DNA from: Pseudomonadota bacterium
GTDB taxonomy: Bacteria > Pseudomonadota > Alphaproteobacteria > Sphingomonadales > Govanellaceae
DNA length: 64,000 nucleotides
Direction: 5' to 3'
NCBI GenBank assembly: GCA_003577275.1
Contig: QEVO01000001.1
Coordinates: 682,001-746,000 of the forward strand
A program made the translations under genes and the position numbers. Position 1 is the first letter of the stretch. The number at the start of each line of letters is the position of its first letter. A model generated the notes under the pieces. It was given only the letters and a program-made list of their open reading frames with translations. It was not told the origin of the DNA and did no database searches. This document shows positions 34,513 to 43,441 of this stretch, in pieces.

Positions 34513-35232
34513 ATGGTTGAACGGTTTGACGTGCGTCGCAACACCCTGGACACGGCCCGCGCCGGCGCGGCGGTCGATGAGGGACTGCGGTCGTATATGC
34601 TGAAAGTCTACAACTACATGGCCTCGGCCTTGCTGCTCACCGGCATGGTGGCGATGCTCACCGCGCAGAGCGAGACCATGATGCAGGCGATCTTCGGCAC
34701 GCCCTTGATGTGGGTGGTGATTTTTACCCCCCTGGTGCTGGTCTTTGCCTTAAGCGCCGGTGTCAACCGCATGCGCGCCTCGACCTTGCAGGCGTTGTTT
34801 TGGGTCTATGCCGCCCTGGTCGGGCTGTCCATCGCCTCGATCTTCGTCATCTATACTGGGGAAAGCATCGCTCGGGTGTTTTTCATCACCGCGGCGTCGT
34901 TTGGGGCCTTGAGCTTGTGGGGCTACACCACCAAGCGCGATCTGACGGGTTTCGGCTCATTCCTGATCATGGGGCTCTTTGGCATCATCATCGCCAGCGT
35001 GGTCAACATCTTCCTCAAATCCACCGGGCTGCAATTCGCGGTGTCCGTGCTCGGCGTGCTGATCTTCGCCGGCCTGACCGCCTATGACACCCAGAAGATC
35101 AAGGAGATGTACTGGCATGCCGACGGCGGCGAGGTTGCGACCAAGAAAGCGGTGATGGGGGCGTTGAGTCTTTATCTCGATTTCTTGAACATGTTCCTCA
35201 TGCTGTTGCGGCTGTTCGGCGAACGCCGCTGA
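34513..35232 (+). CDS. Bax inhibitor-1/YccA family membrane protein
   Basis: A 239-residue protein with seven transmembrane segments. The first stretch is cytoplasmic: VDEGLRSYMLKVYNYMASAL. FALSAGVNRMRASTLQALF and GALSLWGYTTKRDLTGFGSFL are family markers, and LTAYDTQKIKEMYW contains the C-terminal Asp pair that senses pH in the calcium-leak channels of this family. In bacteria it interacts with FtsH or acts as a pH-dependent channel. It is monocistronic, with a strong terminator 28 bases on. Confidence 0.94.
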   Translation: MVERFDVRRNTLDTARAGAAVDEGLRSYMLKVYNYMASALLLTGMVAMLTAQSETMMQAIFGTPLMWVVIFTPLVLVFALSAGVNRMRASTLQALFWVYAALVGLSIASIFVIYTGESIARVFFITAASFGALSLWGYTTKRDLTGFGSFLIMGLFGIIIASVVNIFLKSTGLQFAVSVLGVLIFAGLTAYDTQKIKEMYWHADGGEVATKKAVMGALSLYLDFLNMFLMLLRLFGERR

Positions 35233-35259
35233 TCCGCACGACATCAATCCATACCAACG

Positions 35260-35291
35260 GAACCCCGGCCACGCGCCGGGGTTCTTTTTTT
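35260..35291 (+). terminator. Terminator after the Bax inhibitor-1 gene
   Basis: GAACCCCGGC pairs perfectly with GCCGGGGTTC around five bases, followed by a run of T. Confidence 0.93.
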
Positions 35292-35301
35292 GACCGCTTG
35301 C

Positions 35302-35337
35302 AAAAAAATCCCCCGCTCCAGGGAAGGAAAGCGGGGG
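35302..35337 (-). terminator. Terminator of the minus-strand hypothetical gene
   Basis: On the minus strand CCCCCGCT and AGCGGGGG pair, followed by A and a run of T. It faces the previous terminator and ends transcription from 35888. Confidence 0.85.
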
Positions 35338-35387
35338 AAGGAGGGTGGGGGGAGGAAAATGAACGTCGTCGGTAAAGCGGACTTTTC

Positions 35388-35888
35388 TTAAAGCGGCACG
35401 AACAAGCGCACTTGCAGCGCCTGGCTGGGCTGGCGGATGGTGGTCACCTTGGGCGGCTGATAGAGGTGGCTGGTGGCGGTGGTCTTTTCCCGCCGCAGGG
35501 TATCGAGCCGCCAGTCGTTCCACACCACTTGCGGCGGCAGCGTCGGCTCAGACTTCGGTTCTTCGGTCTCGGTTGCCTGTGCGGCGACGGCGACCTCCGC
35601 TTTTGCCGCCTGAGCCTGCACCCAACGCGGCAGGGCGTCGCTGTCTTGCGCCATCACCTGGGCCAGGGCGGGATCGCCGTCGCACTCAACGATGATGGCA
35701 AGTCCCGCCGCTTCGGTCGCACGCGCGAGTGCGCTCAAGCCCGCCTGATCGGGGTGGCAGTCGCCCAGTACCGGGCCGGCGCCGCCCATTGCCAACGCCC
35801 CTGCCAGCGGCATCGCTTTCGCCAGGGCATCGCACATGGATGCATACGCTGTCTGTAGGAAAAAACCGCGCCCCTTCGCCTTCCGCAT
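35388..35888 (-). CDS. Hypothetical protein
   Basis: About 166 residues from ATG 35888 (RKAKGRGFF follows, with GAGG upstream). Not recognised. The middle holds MPLAGALAMGGAGPVLGDCHPDQAGLSALARA, and the C-terminal half is Glu/Ala-rich, then VVWNDWRLDTLRRE. No signal peptide, membrane helix or metal motif is obvious. It has its own terminator, which supports a real gene. No known family is proposed. Confidence 0.55.
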   Translation of the reverse strand: MRKAKGRGFFLQTAYASMCDALAKAMPLAGALAMGGAGPVLGDCHPDQAGLSALARATEAAGLAIIVECDGDPALAQVMAQDSDALPRWVQAQAAKAEVAVAAQATETEEPKSEPTLPPQVVWNDWRLDTLRREKTTATSHLYQPPKVTTIRQPSQALQVRLFVPL

Positions 35889-36168
35889 CGTCTCATACCT
35901 CGCGCCAATCGGTGTCCTTGTGACCCCCACCGAGGCTCGACCCGGCCCTCTTTTGGGGTCCGTGGCTTCGTACCGGCGACCAGTTTGGCGCGGCGGTTTT
36001 AACGATAAGTTAAGGAATGTATACGTTTTTTAACGAATTCACCGAAAGATAAAGACAAATGCCAAATGCCGGCCCAAACCGCCGCCCAGGAAGGGTTTGC
36101 CTTCGCCGCTTATATTGAGTAAAAGTCCCGCCGTGGACGCTCCCTGGCGTCCGGCCGAGAGGCCTTGA

Positions 36169-36245
36169 GCACCCGTAGCTCAGTTGGATAGAGCGCTGCC
36201 CTCCGAAGGCAGAGGTCACACGTTCGAGTCGTGTCGGGTGCGCCA
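36169..36245 (+). tRNA. tRNA-Arg (anticodon CCG)
   Basis: A 77-base tRNA. Acceptor GCACCCG pairs with CGGGTGC, followed by G and an encoded CCA. The anticodon stem CTGCC/GGCAG encloses CTCCGAA, giving anticodon CCG for CGG codons. GTTCGAGTC forms the T loop. Confidence 0.97.
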
Positions 36246-36373
36246 AATTTATAATATAATTCAGATAGTTATAACCGATCATTTTTCTGGCGTATCTTAG
36301 CTTCTCCGTCGCGGAAGCACCACGAAAGCACGCGGACGGTAATTGAGGTTCGCTGGGAAGGGTTTAATAGAAG

Positions 36374-36397
36374 AACGAAATTTCCTAGTTTAAGGTG
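36374..36397. repeat. Left terminal inverted repeat of the IS1595-type element
   Basis: AACGAAATTTCCTAGTTTAA then GGTG. Its reverse complement occurs at 38202-38225 with one mismatch. Confidence 0.85.
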
Positions 36398-36460
36398 CTG
36401 ATTTTCTCCTGAGAAAAGGCTGCTTTGATTATAAATAGCGAGAATCACAGGGGCCGTGAC

Positions 36461-37269
36461 ATGAATATTGTTCAAGTATTTCAACAGGCTCCCACGGAAG
36501 AAAGCTGCGTTAAGCATCTTGAAAAAATCCGCTGGAAAGACAAGTCGGTATATCCCTATTGCGGTTCCGTCCACTCCCTGAACGTCGAAAAAGAACGGCG
36601 CCATTTCTGCTACGGCTGCAAAACCTCGTTCTCCGTTACGGTTGGCGCGACCTTCCACCACACCCATCTCCCTCTGCACAAATGGTTTCTGGCCATCGCA
36701 CTCATCCTGAATGCCAGGAAGGGCATTTCAGCCCTGCAACTTTCTCGCGATCTTCAATGGACGAGTGCTACATCGGCGGGAAGCCGCGCAAGGGCAAGAA
36801 ATACGACGATGATGATAAGCCCAAGCGCGGGCGCGGCACTAAAAAGGCCCCTGTCATCGGGGCCGTCGAGCGCTGCGGCAACGTCACGGCCCGCACCGTC
36901 GATAAGCGCAAGATGAAGGGCAAGCACCTGCGGGCTTTTGTCAAGGAGCGCGTCAACGTTATGTCGGCTTGCCTCGTCACCGATGAGTACACAGCCTACA
37001 ACGGGATGCACAAGGTTCTCCCGCATGTCGTTATCAAGCACTCGGACTGGCATGTGGACGGAAATATCCATACCAACACGATTGAAGGATTTTGGGCGCT
37101 TCTGAAACGAGGCATGTTCGGCCAGTTTCACAGCGTCGACAAAAAGCATCTTCAAAAATATGTTGATGAGTTTTGCTGCCGCTACAACAACCGCGCAAAT
37201 GATGACGTCTTCGGCCTCACGATTTGCAAAGCATTAGGAGTACAGAATAACACTCGAATCTCACTATAG
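36461..37269 (+). pseudogene. ISXO2/IS1595-family transposase, internally deleted and frameshifted
   Basis: From ATG 36461 the first frame gives the N-terminal zinc-ribbon region: YPYCGS (the family's first Cys is now Tyr), then HFCYGCKTSFSV and ARKGISALQLSRDLQ. At about 36757 the second frame takes over with MDECYIGGKPRKG. The catalytic residues are present: Asp in MDECYIGG, Asp in LVTDEYTAYNGM, Glu in NTIEGFWALLKRG. The bridging segment of roughly 50 residues normally between SRDL and VEMDE is missing. The gene is therefore a remnant with intact DDE residues but a broken frame. Confidence 0.85.
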
Positions 37270-37309
37270 ATCTGCGATCAGCATATTAGGATCAGATGTC
37301 GAGGCTTAC

Positions 37310-38155
37310 GTGCTGGATCAAGTTGATGGCGAAAAGCAGAACAAGCCGAGATGCGTTCTGAGCAAGCGCGGGAGTGCCGACGCCCTTGGCCTTCAATCTG
37401 ATGGCGGGAGCGCCCTGTGGCGAACTTTGACCAGAAAAGGCATAGGGTCCGTAATGCCCGAAAATCTGCGTCAAAAACTCGATAATCCTATCATTTTCAG
37501 ATACATAGATACCGGGGCCAAAAATGCTGAGAATGCCGTGGGCTGAACCGTCCATGGCTACGATACCAGCACCTTTGTAGAGGTTCGGAAAGTCCTGATG
37601 GACGCCCGCCGTGCCGGGAAGCTGACGCAGACGCAAATGTTTCTGGCGGAACGGGCAGAAATGATGCTTCTGTCTCTCGCCAATACGACCTTGGACTCCA
37701 TCGTCTATCAAGAGACGGGCTTCTGGCAAGCCGTCGAAGGGCAGAGGGTATTGGAGATACTGGAGAAGTATCTCCAAGATCATGCACGTAAATGGGCCCA
37801 AACCTTTCCCGATGAATTTTGGATCAAGCTCATCAAGGTCAAGGGCTATCCTAGCTACTTCGCCTTGAAACGCCCCGCATTTGTCGGTCATTGGGTCAAT
37901 GACATCGGTTATGACCGTTTAGTCCCTGGTATCCGCGAGAAACTGAACAAGATTAACCCTCGTCTGGCATCCGATCGCCGGAGAAACACGCACCACCAGC
38001 ATACAATAGAAGAACATGGCCAATTAAAAACGCACCTGATTAAAGTTATGGCTTACATGGATGTCGCGGCGAACGATACGCAATTTATGCGTCTCCTGAA
38101 CCGAGGCGCGCCCCGCTTTGGCGACACATATGAAATGCCGCTGGATGACGTTTAA
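37310..38155 (+). pseudogene. P63C-domain protein with an in-frame TGA
   Basis: The first segment, from GTG 37310 (start uncertain), encodes RCVLSKRGSADALGL and later NPIIFRYIDTGAKNAENAVG, then a TGA at 37544-37546. The same frame continues with VHGYDTSTFVEVRKVLMDAR and ends with the P63C domain: FPDEFWIKLIKVKGY, VGHWVNDIGYDRLVPGI, HHQHTIEEHG. The two parts together match a whole P63C protein, so the gene is one unit interrupted by a single nonsense codon. P63C proteins occur in phages and mobile elements; their function is unknown. A downstream restart at 37598 could still make the C-terminal part. Confidence 0.78.
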
Positions 38156-38201
38156 TCCAGATTAAAAAACAGCTTATAATAAATCGGAACTAGAATGTTA
38201 A

Positions 38202-38225
38202 CACCTTAAACTAGGAAATTCCGTT
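38202..38225. repeat. Right terminal inverted repeat of the IS1595-type element
   Basis: Inverse of 36374-36397 with one mismatch; the inner 19 bases are identical. Confidence 0.85.
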
Positions 38226-38237
38226 AAATTATACCCG

Positions 38238-38260
38238 TGGCCGACCCTGTCTGTCGGCCA
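38238..38260. other. Hairpin at the right end of the IS element
   Basis: TGGCCGAC and GTCGGCCA pair perfectly around seven bases, two bases beyond the outer end of the element. It may be a terminator relic or the insertion target. No T-run follows. Confidence 0.5.
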
Positions 38261-38379
38261 TGCTGCCGGATGGGTGGATTGCGTATACAAGGGGATGCGC
38301 CGCCGTTTGATCGCCGGTTCGGAGGGTCCCTTGCGCCGGTTATGATATTGGGTACAATGCATGCGCCGTAGGCCGCTAC

Positions 38380-39363
38380 ATGAGGCAGGGTCGGATGCTA
38401 GGGGAGAATATCCGCAAGAGCAGGTTAGCTGACGGTGGATTTCGTTATTTTCAGGACGACTTTTGCCGGCGGGAATTTCGCGTTACCGCGCAACCCCTGG
38501 CGCGTGGCGCTTTTTCATGGGAGCTGGAGCATTTCGACTTCGGCCAGTTCCAGCTGACGGAGCTGGTTTGCGATCCGCTGGAAATTTCCCACACCTATTC
38601 GGATATCCGGGATGGCGGCTCATCCAGCTACTATGTAACGTTGCAGCTGGCGGGGCGCTCTGTTGTATCTCAACAGGGGCGCAATTCCAGTCTTGGCCCT
38701 GGCGACTATACCATAGTAGATAGCCGATTTCCCTATAAAATCAAATATGATGAGCCGGTTCGACGCGTAATCCTGCGCTTGCCGCACGATGCCCTGCACC
38801 GGCGGTTGAAATTTTGCGGCAATCCCGTTGCCTTGCGGTTCCACGGCAATTCCGGGATCAATGCCATCTTTGTCAACTTTATTGATACGCTGCTGCGCGA
38901 GCGGCACGCCATCAATAAAAAGCACTTTAATATGCTGTTTGGCCGCGTTTCCGATTTCCTTATCGCCTCTTTTGAAAGCACGGACCAACGATCCGCCGGC
39001 GTGGAGCAAAGCGCCAGACAAATCAACCAGCTCGGCATGATCCAGAACTATATTGAGGGAAACATATCCAATCCGGCGCTGTCGCCCAAGCTTATCGCCG
39101 ACGCCTTCAATATCACCGACCGTTACTTGCACTATCTATTCAAGTCTACCGGCCAAACGGTGGTAAATTGGATTTGGCAGCGGCGTCTGGAGCGCTGTCA
39201 GGCGGACCTTTCCAATGCGGGACTTTCCGGTCGCACCATATCCGAGATTTGTTATGCCTGGGGCTTTAACGACTCGGCGCATTTCAGCCGTAAATTCAAG
39301 CAGCATTTCGGCGTGTCTCCTCGCTCATTTCGTAATTCCTTGACCCTAGACCGTCACTCCTGA
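38380..39363 (+). CDS. AraC family transcriptional regulator
   Basis: A 327-residue activator. The N-terminal half has an AraC_binding_2/FeaR-like cupin sensor domain (SSSYYVTLQLAGRSVVSQQG, SLGPGDYTIVDS). The C-terminal half holds two helix-turn-helices: LSPKLIADAFNITDRYLHYL and TISEICYAWGFNDSAHFSRKFKQHFGVSPR (key part). An in-frame ATG at 38395 is an alternative start. It precedes the esterase, receptor and ThDP-enzyme genes on the same strand and most likely activates them. It is the first gene after the IS element. Confidence 0.92.
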   Translation: MRQGRMLGENIRKSRLADGGFRYFQDDFCRREFRVTAQPLARGAFSWELEHFDFGQFQLTELVCDPLEISHTYSDIRDGGSSSYYVTLQLAGRSVVSQQGRNSSLGPGDYTIVDSRFPYKIKYDEPVRRVILRLPHDALHRRLKFCGNPVALRFHGNSGINAIFVNFIDTLLRERHAINKKHFNMLFGRVSDFLIASFESTDQRSAGVEQSARQINQLGMIQNYIEGNISNPALSPKLIADAFNITDRYLHYLFKSTGQTVVNWIWQRRLERCQADLSNAGLSGRTISEICYAWGFNDSAHFSRKFKQHFGVSPRSFRNSLTLDRHS

Positions 39364-39465
39364 TCCCTTTATTGCAAGGGTCGTCAATTCGGCACCGATC
39401 ATATTGGTGTTCGCTTACGGGCAAGCTTGCACGGCGTTCAATTCCTATAATCCCCGTCAGCCGCC

Positions 39466-40422
39466 ATGCTGACGCGAAGCGATGGCATGGGGGCATCATG
39501 GACCCCTAACAAGTGGTTTCTCCAAGAAATGGTTCTTGGCATAGATTGTCTCAAGCAAGCCATTCGCGACAGGATGAGCAACAGGCAGCTTGTATCGCTG
39601 GCCGAACGGCGTGCAGGGGTTGATAATATTGCCGCCTTTGGCAGCGGCGGGTCATTAAAACCGCTGACCTGGCAAACATTGGGCGGCGTGCGGGCAGCGA
39701 AATTTCAGCCGCGGCAAGCCTCCGGTACGGGTATGGTGATATATGCCCATGGCGGGGCCTTTGTGGCGGGATCTCCGCATTCCCATCAGGTGCTTTGTGA
39801 GAATATTGCGCGGTACGCCGGCGTGCCGGTGCTCTCGATAGCCTACCGCCTGGCGCCGGAACATCCGCATCCGGCGGCGGTTGATGATCTGACGGCGGTC
39901 TACCAGGCATTGCTCGACCAAGGCAGTGATCCGTCCAGGCTCGTATTGGCGGGCGATTCAGCGGGCGCCACCATTGCGCTGTTGGCCCTGTGTCGCCTCA
40001 GGGATGATGGCCGAACCATGCCCAAGGCGGCGGTGATGATAAGCCCGCTTTATGATTTCACCTGTAGCTCCTCCACCTACGCGGATATGGCGACTGTAGA
40101 CCCCTTCATTACCCGCACCGGATTGGTGGAGGATATCAATCAGTATTTATGCGACGGCGTCGCCAGCATCGATGATTTGCAAAAAGCTCTTGGCAATTTA
40201 ACCGGCCTGCCGCCTTTGTTGATTCAGGTCGGGTCCGATGAAGTTCTGCTGGGTGATGCGGAAATGCTGGCGCAGAACGCCGGTCGGGCCGGCGTCCCGG
40301 TTGTCTTGGAAGTGTGGCCCCATATGTCGCATGTCTGGCATTTGTTTCCGGCCTATGTGGATGAGGCGCTGGAGGCCAGCAGGGCGATCGGCCGCTTTAT
40401 TGAACAAGCCTTGGCGAAATGA
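39466..40422 (+). CDS. Alpha/beta hydrolase (HSL/GDXG lipase family)
   Basis: A 318-residue esterase of the hormone-sensitive-lipase group. YAHGGAFVAGSPHSH contains the HGG oxyanion motif (about residue 100). LAGDSAGATIALLAL contains the GDSAG nucleophile serine (about 165). VGSDEVLLGDAE gives the Asp and HMSHVWHLF the His. It should hydrolyse a carboxylic ester in the cytoplasm. It lies between the AraC regulator and the TonB receptor on the same strand, so it may process the compound taken up by that receptor. Confidence 0.9.
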   Translation: MLTRSDGMGASWTPNKWFLQEMVLGIDCLKQAIRDRMSNRQLVSLAERRAGVDNIAAFGSGGSLKPLTWQTLGGVRAAKFQPRQASGTGMVIYAHGGAFVAGSPHSHQVLCENIARYAGVPVLSIAYRLAPEHPHPAAVDDLTAVYQALLDQGSDPSRLVLAGDSAGATIALLALCRLRDDGRTMPKAAVMISPLYDFTCSSSTYADMATVDPFITRTGLVEDINQYLCDGVASIDDLQKALGNLTGLPPLLIQVGSDEVLLGDAEMLAQNAGRAGVPVVLEVWPHMSHVWHLFPAYVDEALEASRAIGRFIEQALAK

Positions 40423-40593
40423 GGCGAGGGCGATGCAATCAAGCCTCAGGTTCAATACTGGTCATGTTTCAGTTCTGGGTCAGACAAGACGGGCTGCATC
40501 AAATGGTGGATTCTGTGAGCATAAACAATTGGGGCCTTTGCAGGGCATGGCAACACTGATTCGACAGAAGAATGCTATTAAAGGAGTGAGGAA

Positions 40594-42993
40594 ATGAAGT
40601 CTGAAAAAAATAAATATAATTCAGGACGTTATTGTGCTTCGGTTAGCGCGCTTGCGCTGCTCTTGACAGCCGTTGCCGGCGCCGCTGCGGCTGCCGAAGG
40701 CGCTGCTGCGACAGAGGAAAGCGTCGGCACGCTGGGCGAAATCGTCGTCATGTCGCGCCGTAAGCAGGAGAACCTGCAAGAGACGCCGGTGGCGGTGACC
40801 GCCATCAATGCCGAAGGTTTGGCGGCGCGCAACATCACCCGGGCCAACCAAATCGCCGAGGTGGCGCCCAACGTGGTGTTTGAACCGGTAGCGCCGCTGA
40901 CCGGCTCCACCAACAACGGCTCGATTTTCATTCGCGGTATCGGCACCACCGAGTTTTCCCTAGGCACCGAGCCGGGCGTTGGCGTCTATGTGGATGACGT
41001 GTATCTGGCGCGCATCATGGGCAACGTGCTCAATGTTGTCGATATCGAAGCCATCGAGGTTCTGCGTGGACCACAAGGCACGCTGTTTGGCCGCAACAGC
41101 ATTGGCGGCGCCATGATCGTCCGTTCCAAGCGGCCCTCCGATAAATTGGAGGCAAGCCTTGGCGTGGAGTACGGCACGGATGATCTGATCATCGTCAGCG
41201 GTTCGGTTGATCTCCCGGTTTCGGATAAGGTGCGGACCAAATTCTCCGTCCAGCGCCGCAAACAAGACGGCTATGTCGAAGATATTTATGATCGGGAGGA
41301 TTTCGGCCGGCAAAGCAGCTGGTCGGGCCGCGGCACGCTGGAAGTGCAGATAACCGATAATCTGCTGGCCACCACCCATGTCGATTATATGCGGGAAAAT
41401 AATAGCGCCGCTCCCTATGTATTGATCGATTTATTTGAATCTAACCCCATCGGCGGTGGCGCAACGTTCGTGGCGCTGCGTAACATGGCGCTGGGGTGCG
41501 CGAATGGCGCGGCGGGCAATGCCGGCGGCGCTTGCGTCGACCAGTTCTTCATTCTTGGCCCGCACAAGACCGCATTCGGCTATGAAATTGATAATACGTT
41601 CATCAACGATTTCAATAAGGAACCATTCCAGTCAAAAGATTTCACCGAAGTGCGCGGCATCAGCCAGACCTTTGTCCTGGACCTCGATAAGGTGGCGATA
41701 AAATCGGTTACGGCTTATCGCGATCTGGAGGCGCGCAATCCGCGCAACCCCGATCATACGCCTTATGAAGTTCTGGAGGCCAACAGCGATCTGGAGCAGA
41801 AACAGTTCACCCAGGAATTTCAATTCTCCGGCACGATGTTGAATGATCGTCTGGACTGGATTGCCGGTGTTTATTATTTAAAAGAAAGCGGCTACCAGCT
41901 TGATTCGGTCAACCTCTTTCCCGTGACCCTGCATTCCGGCGGCTATTTCGAGAACAAAAGCTGGGCCGGCTTCGTCCAGGCATCCTATGACGTTACCGAT
42001 ACCGTGGAAGCCTCGCTGGGCGTCCGCTACACCAAGGAAGATAAGAACTACTCACCGGAGAGCGATGATTTCATCAACGGCCGGACGCAGCTCATTTACG
42101 AATTTGCCCCAATCGCCCTGGGGATACCGGGCGCCACGCCCGCCGATCCCAAGATCGTCATGGATCCGCCCATTCCGCTATTGAACAACGATACGCCGCT
42201 CAAATTCGAGGAATGGACGCCGCACGCGGATATTTCCTGGAAAGCCACCGAGAACTTGATGCTATATGCGTCCTATTCGCGTGGCTACAAGGCCGGCGGC
42301 TTTGAGCAGCGTATTGCGCTGCCGGTGGATGTGGCCCGCACGTTTGATGTCGAGACCGTGGATTCATATGAAGTTGGTTTCAAATCGACCCTGGCTAACA
42401 ACACGCTTCGCTTGAACGGCGCCATCTATTATACCGACTATAAAGATCTGCAATGTTCGGTGGTGATCGGCATTGCGCCGACCTTCATCAATTGCGGCGA
42501 TGCGAAGATCAAGGGTTTCGAGCTGGAAGGAAACTGGGTGCCAGATGATGCCTGGATGGTTGATTTTTCCGTCGGCTATACGGATGCGGCTTGGGTTGAA
42601 GGATCACTGACCCCGCTCGCTTCTACTGTCGGGATCACCGATAGCAAGAAATTCGCAATGGTTCCAAAGTGGACCATGAGCGGCGCCGTATCCTATATCT
42701 TCAGTCTTGGCAACAATGGCACCATCACGCCCAGGGTCGACTGGTCCTATAAGAGCGATATCGAAAAGGATGCGCCCAATACCGCTGTGTTGAAGCAGGA
42801 AGCCTACCATCTCTTCAATGTGGGCGTCACCTGGCTTTCGGCGGATGAACGCTATTCTGTCGCCGTCAAGGGTAGGAACATTACCGATAAGATATATCTG
42901 CTGGCCGGCGTGCAGCAGAATGACGGTGGTTTCGCGGAGGGCATCTATGCGCGGGGTGCGGAATGGTCGGTGGCTCTGAAGGTAAAATATTAA
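40594..42993 (+). CDS. TonB-dependent outer membrane receptor
   Basis: A 799-residue receptor. A signal peptide of about 36 residues ends near AGAAAAAEG. A TonB-box-like LGEIVVMSRRKQENLQETPV follows. The plug (about residues 60-180) contains SIFIRGIGTTEF, GVGVYVDDVYLAR and IEVLRGPQGTLFGRNSIGG. A long barrel with repeated TEVRGISQTF-type strands ends EWSVALKVKY. It imports an unknown organic substrate. It is in series with the esterase, cupin and ThDP-enzyme genes. The cupin start lies inside its end. Confidence 0.94.
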   Translation: MKSEKNKYNSGRYCASVSALALLLTAVAGAAAAAEGAAATEESVGTLGEIVVMSRRKQENLQETPVAVTAINAEGLAARNITRANQIAEVAPNVVFEPVAPLTGSTNNGSIFIRGIGTTEFSLGTEPGVGVYVDDVYLARIMGNVLNVVDIEAIEVLRGPQGTLFGRNSIGGAMIVRSKRPSDKLEASLGVEYGTDDLIIVSGSVDLPVSDKVRTKFSVQRRKQDGYVEDIYDREDFGRQSSWSGRGTLEVQITDNLLATTHVDYMRENNSAAPYVLIDLFESNPIGGGATFVALRNMALGCANGAAGNAGGACVDQFFILGPHKTAFGYEIDNTFINDFNKEPFQSKDFTEVRGISQTFVLDLDKVAIKSVTAYRDLEARNPRNPDHTPYEVLEANSDLEQKQFTQEFQFSGTMLNDRLDWIAGVYYLKESGYQLDSVNLFPVTLHSGGYFENKSWAGFVQASYDVTDTVEASLGVRYTKEDKNYSPESDDFINGRTQLIYEFAPIALGIPGATPADPKIVMDPPIPLLNNDTPLKFEEWTPHADISWKATENLMLYASYSRGYKAGGFEQRIALPVDVARTFDVETVDSYEVGFKSTLANNTLRLNGAIYYTDYKDLQCSVVIGIAPTFINCGDAKIKGFELEGNWVPDDAWMVDFSVGYTDAAWVEGSLTPLASTVGITDSKKFAMVPKWTMSGAVSYIFSLGNNGTITPRVDWSYKSDIEKDAPNTAVLKQEAYHLFNVGVTWLSADERYSVAVKGRNITDKIYLLAGVQQNDGGFAEGIYARGAEWSVALKVKY

Positions 42994-43385
42994 AGCCGGG
43001 GGGCGTGCGCGTTGTCGATCATTCTCAGCTCAAGGCGCACAAACTTCCGGGACTGCACCATCAAACCGTGGCCGGCCATGAACACGGGATAAAAACCATG
43101 GAAGTCTGGAGGCAGACCATTGCGCCAGGCGCTGAAACCCCGATCCACTTTCACGACTGTGAAGAAGTCATCGTCATTCTCAGTGGATCGGGGATATGCC
43201 GGGCGGGAGAGGAGGATTTTTATTTTTCCGCTAATTCCACGTTGGTGATCGCTCCCAATGTGGTGCATCAGATCGGCAATACATCCGATGACGACATGCA
43301 ATTAATTGCGGCGCTGGGCATGGCGCCTGTTCGCGTCAAGACAGCGGATGGCGCAGAGCTGAAACTGCCTTGGGATGCTCCCTAA
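42963..43385 (+). CDS. Small cupin protein
   Basis: A 140-residue single-domain cupin. Motif 1 HFHDCEEVIVILSGSG (about residue 58) and motif 2 NVVHQIGN (about 97) carry the His/Glu metal ligands. The ATG at 42963 would overlap the receptor gene by 31 bases; GTG at 43005, in frame just after the receptor stop, is an alternative start. Cupins of this size act as isomerases, dioxygenases or sensors. Here it probably works on the pathway substrate of the operon; the reaction is unknown. Confidence 0.82.
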   Translation: MVGGSEGKILKPGGVRVVDHSQLKAHKLPGLHHQTVAGHEHGIKTMEVWRQTIAPGAETPIHFHDCEEVIVILSGSGICRAGEEDFYFSANSTLVIAPNVVHQIGNTSDDDMQLIAALGMAPVRVKTADGAELKLPWDAP

Positions 43386-43441
43386 TTTCGGCTATGATGA
43401 ATCGGTATGGGGATGACAAAGGTGTTGGATCGCGACGCGTC

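Larger units (their letters stand above)
36360..38236. mobile_element. Degenerate IS1595/ISXO2-type element with a P63C passenger gene
   Basis: About 1.9 kb bounded by inverted repeats: 24 bases at 36374-36397 and 38202-38225 with one mismatch. Weaker similarity continues outward to GGGT at 36360 and 38236, which fits IS1595-family ends beginning with GGG. Inside lie a broken ISXO2-type transposase and a P63C-domain gene with a stop. No eight-base target duplication was found at either tested boundary. The element starts 115 bases after tRNA-Arg. Confidence 0.72.

Noticed and set aside
37292..37891. Minus-strand reading frame of 199 residues inside the IS element
   Set aside because: It lies opposite the P63C frame, has no recognisable motif, and its length follows from the shared codon pattern.
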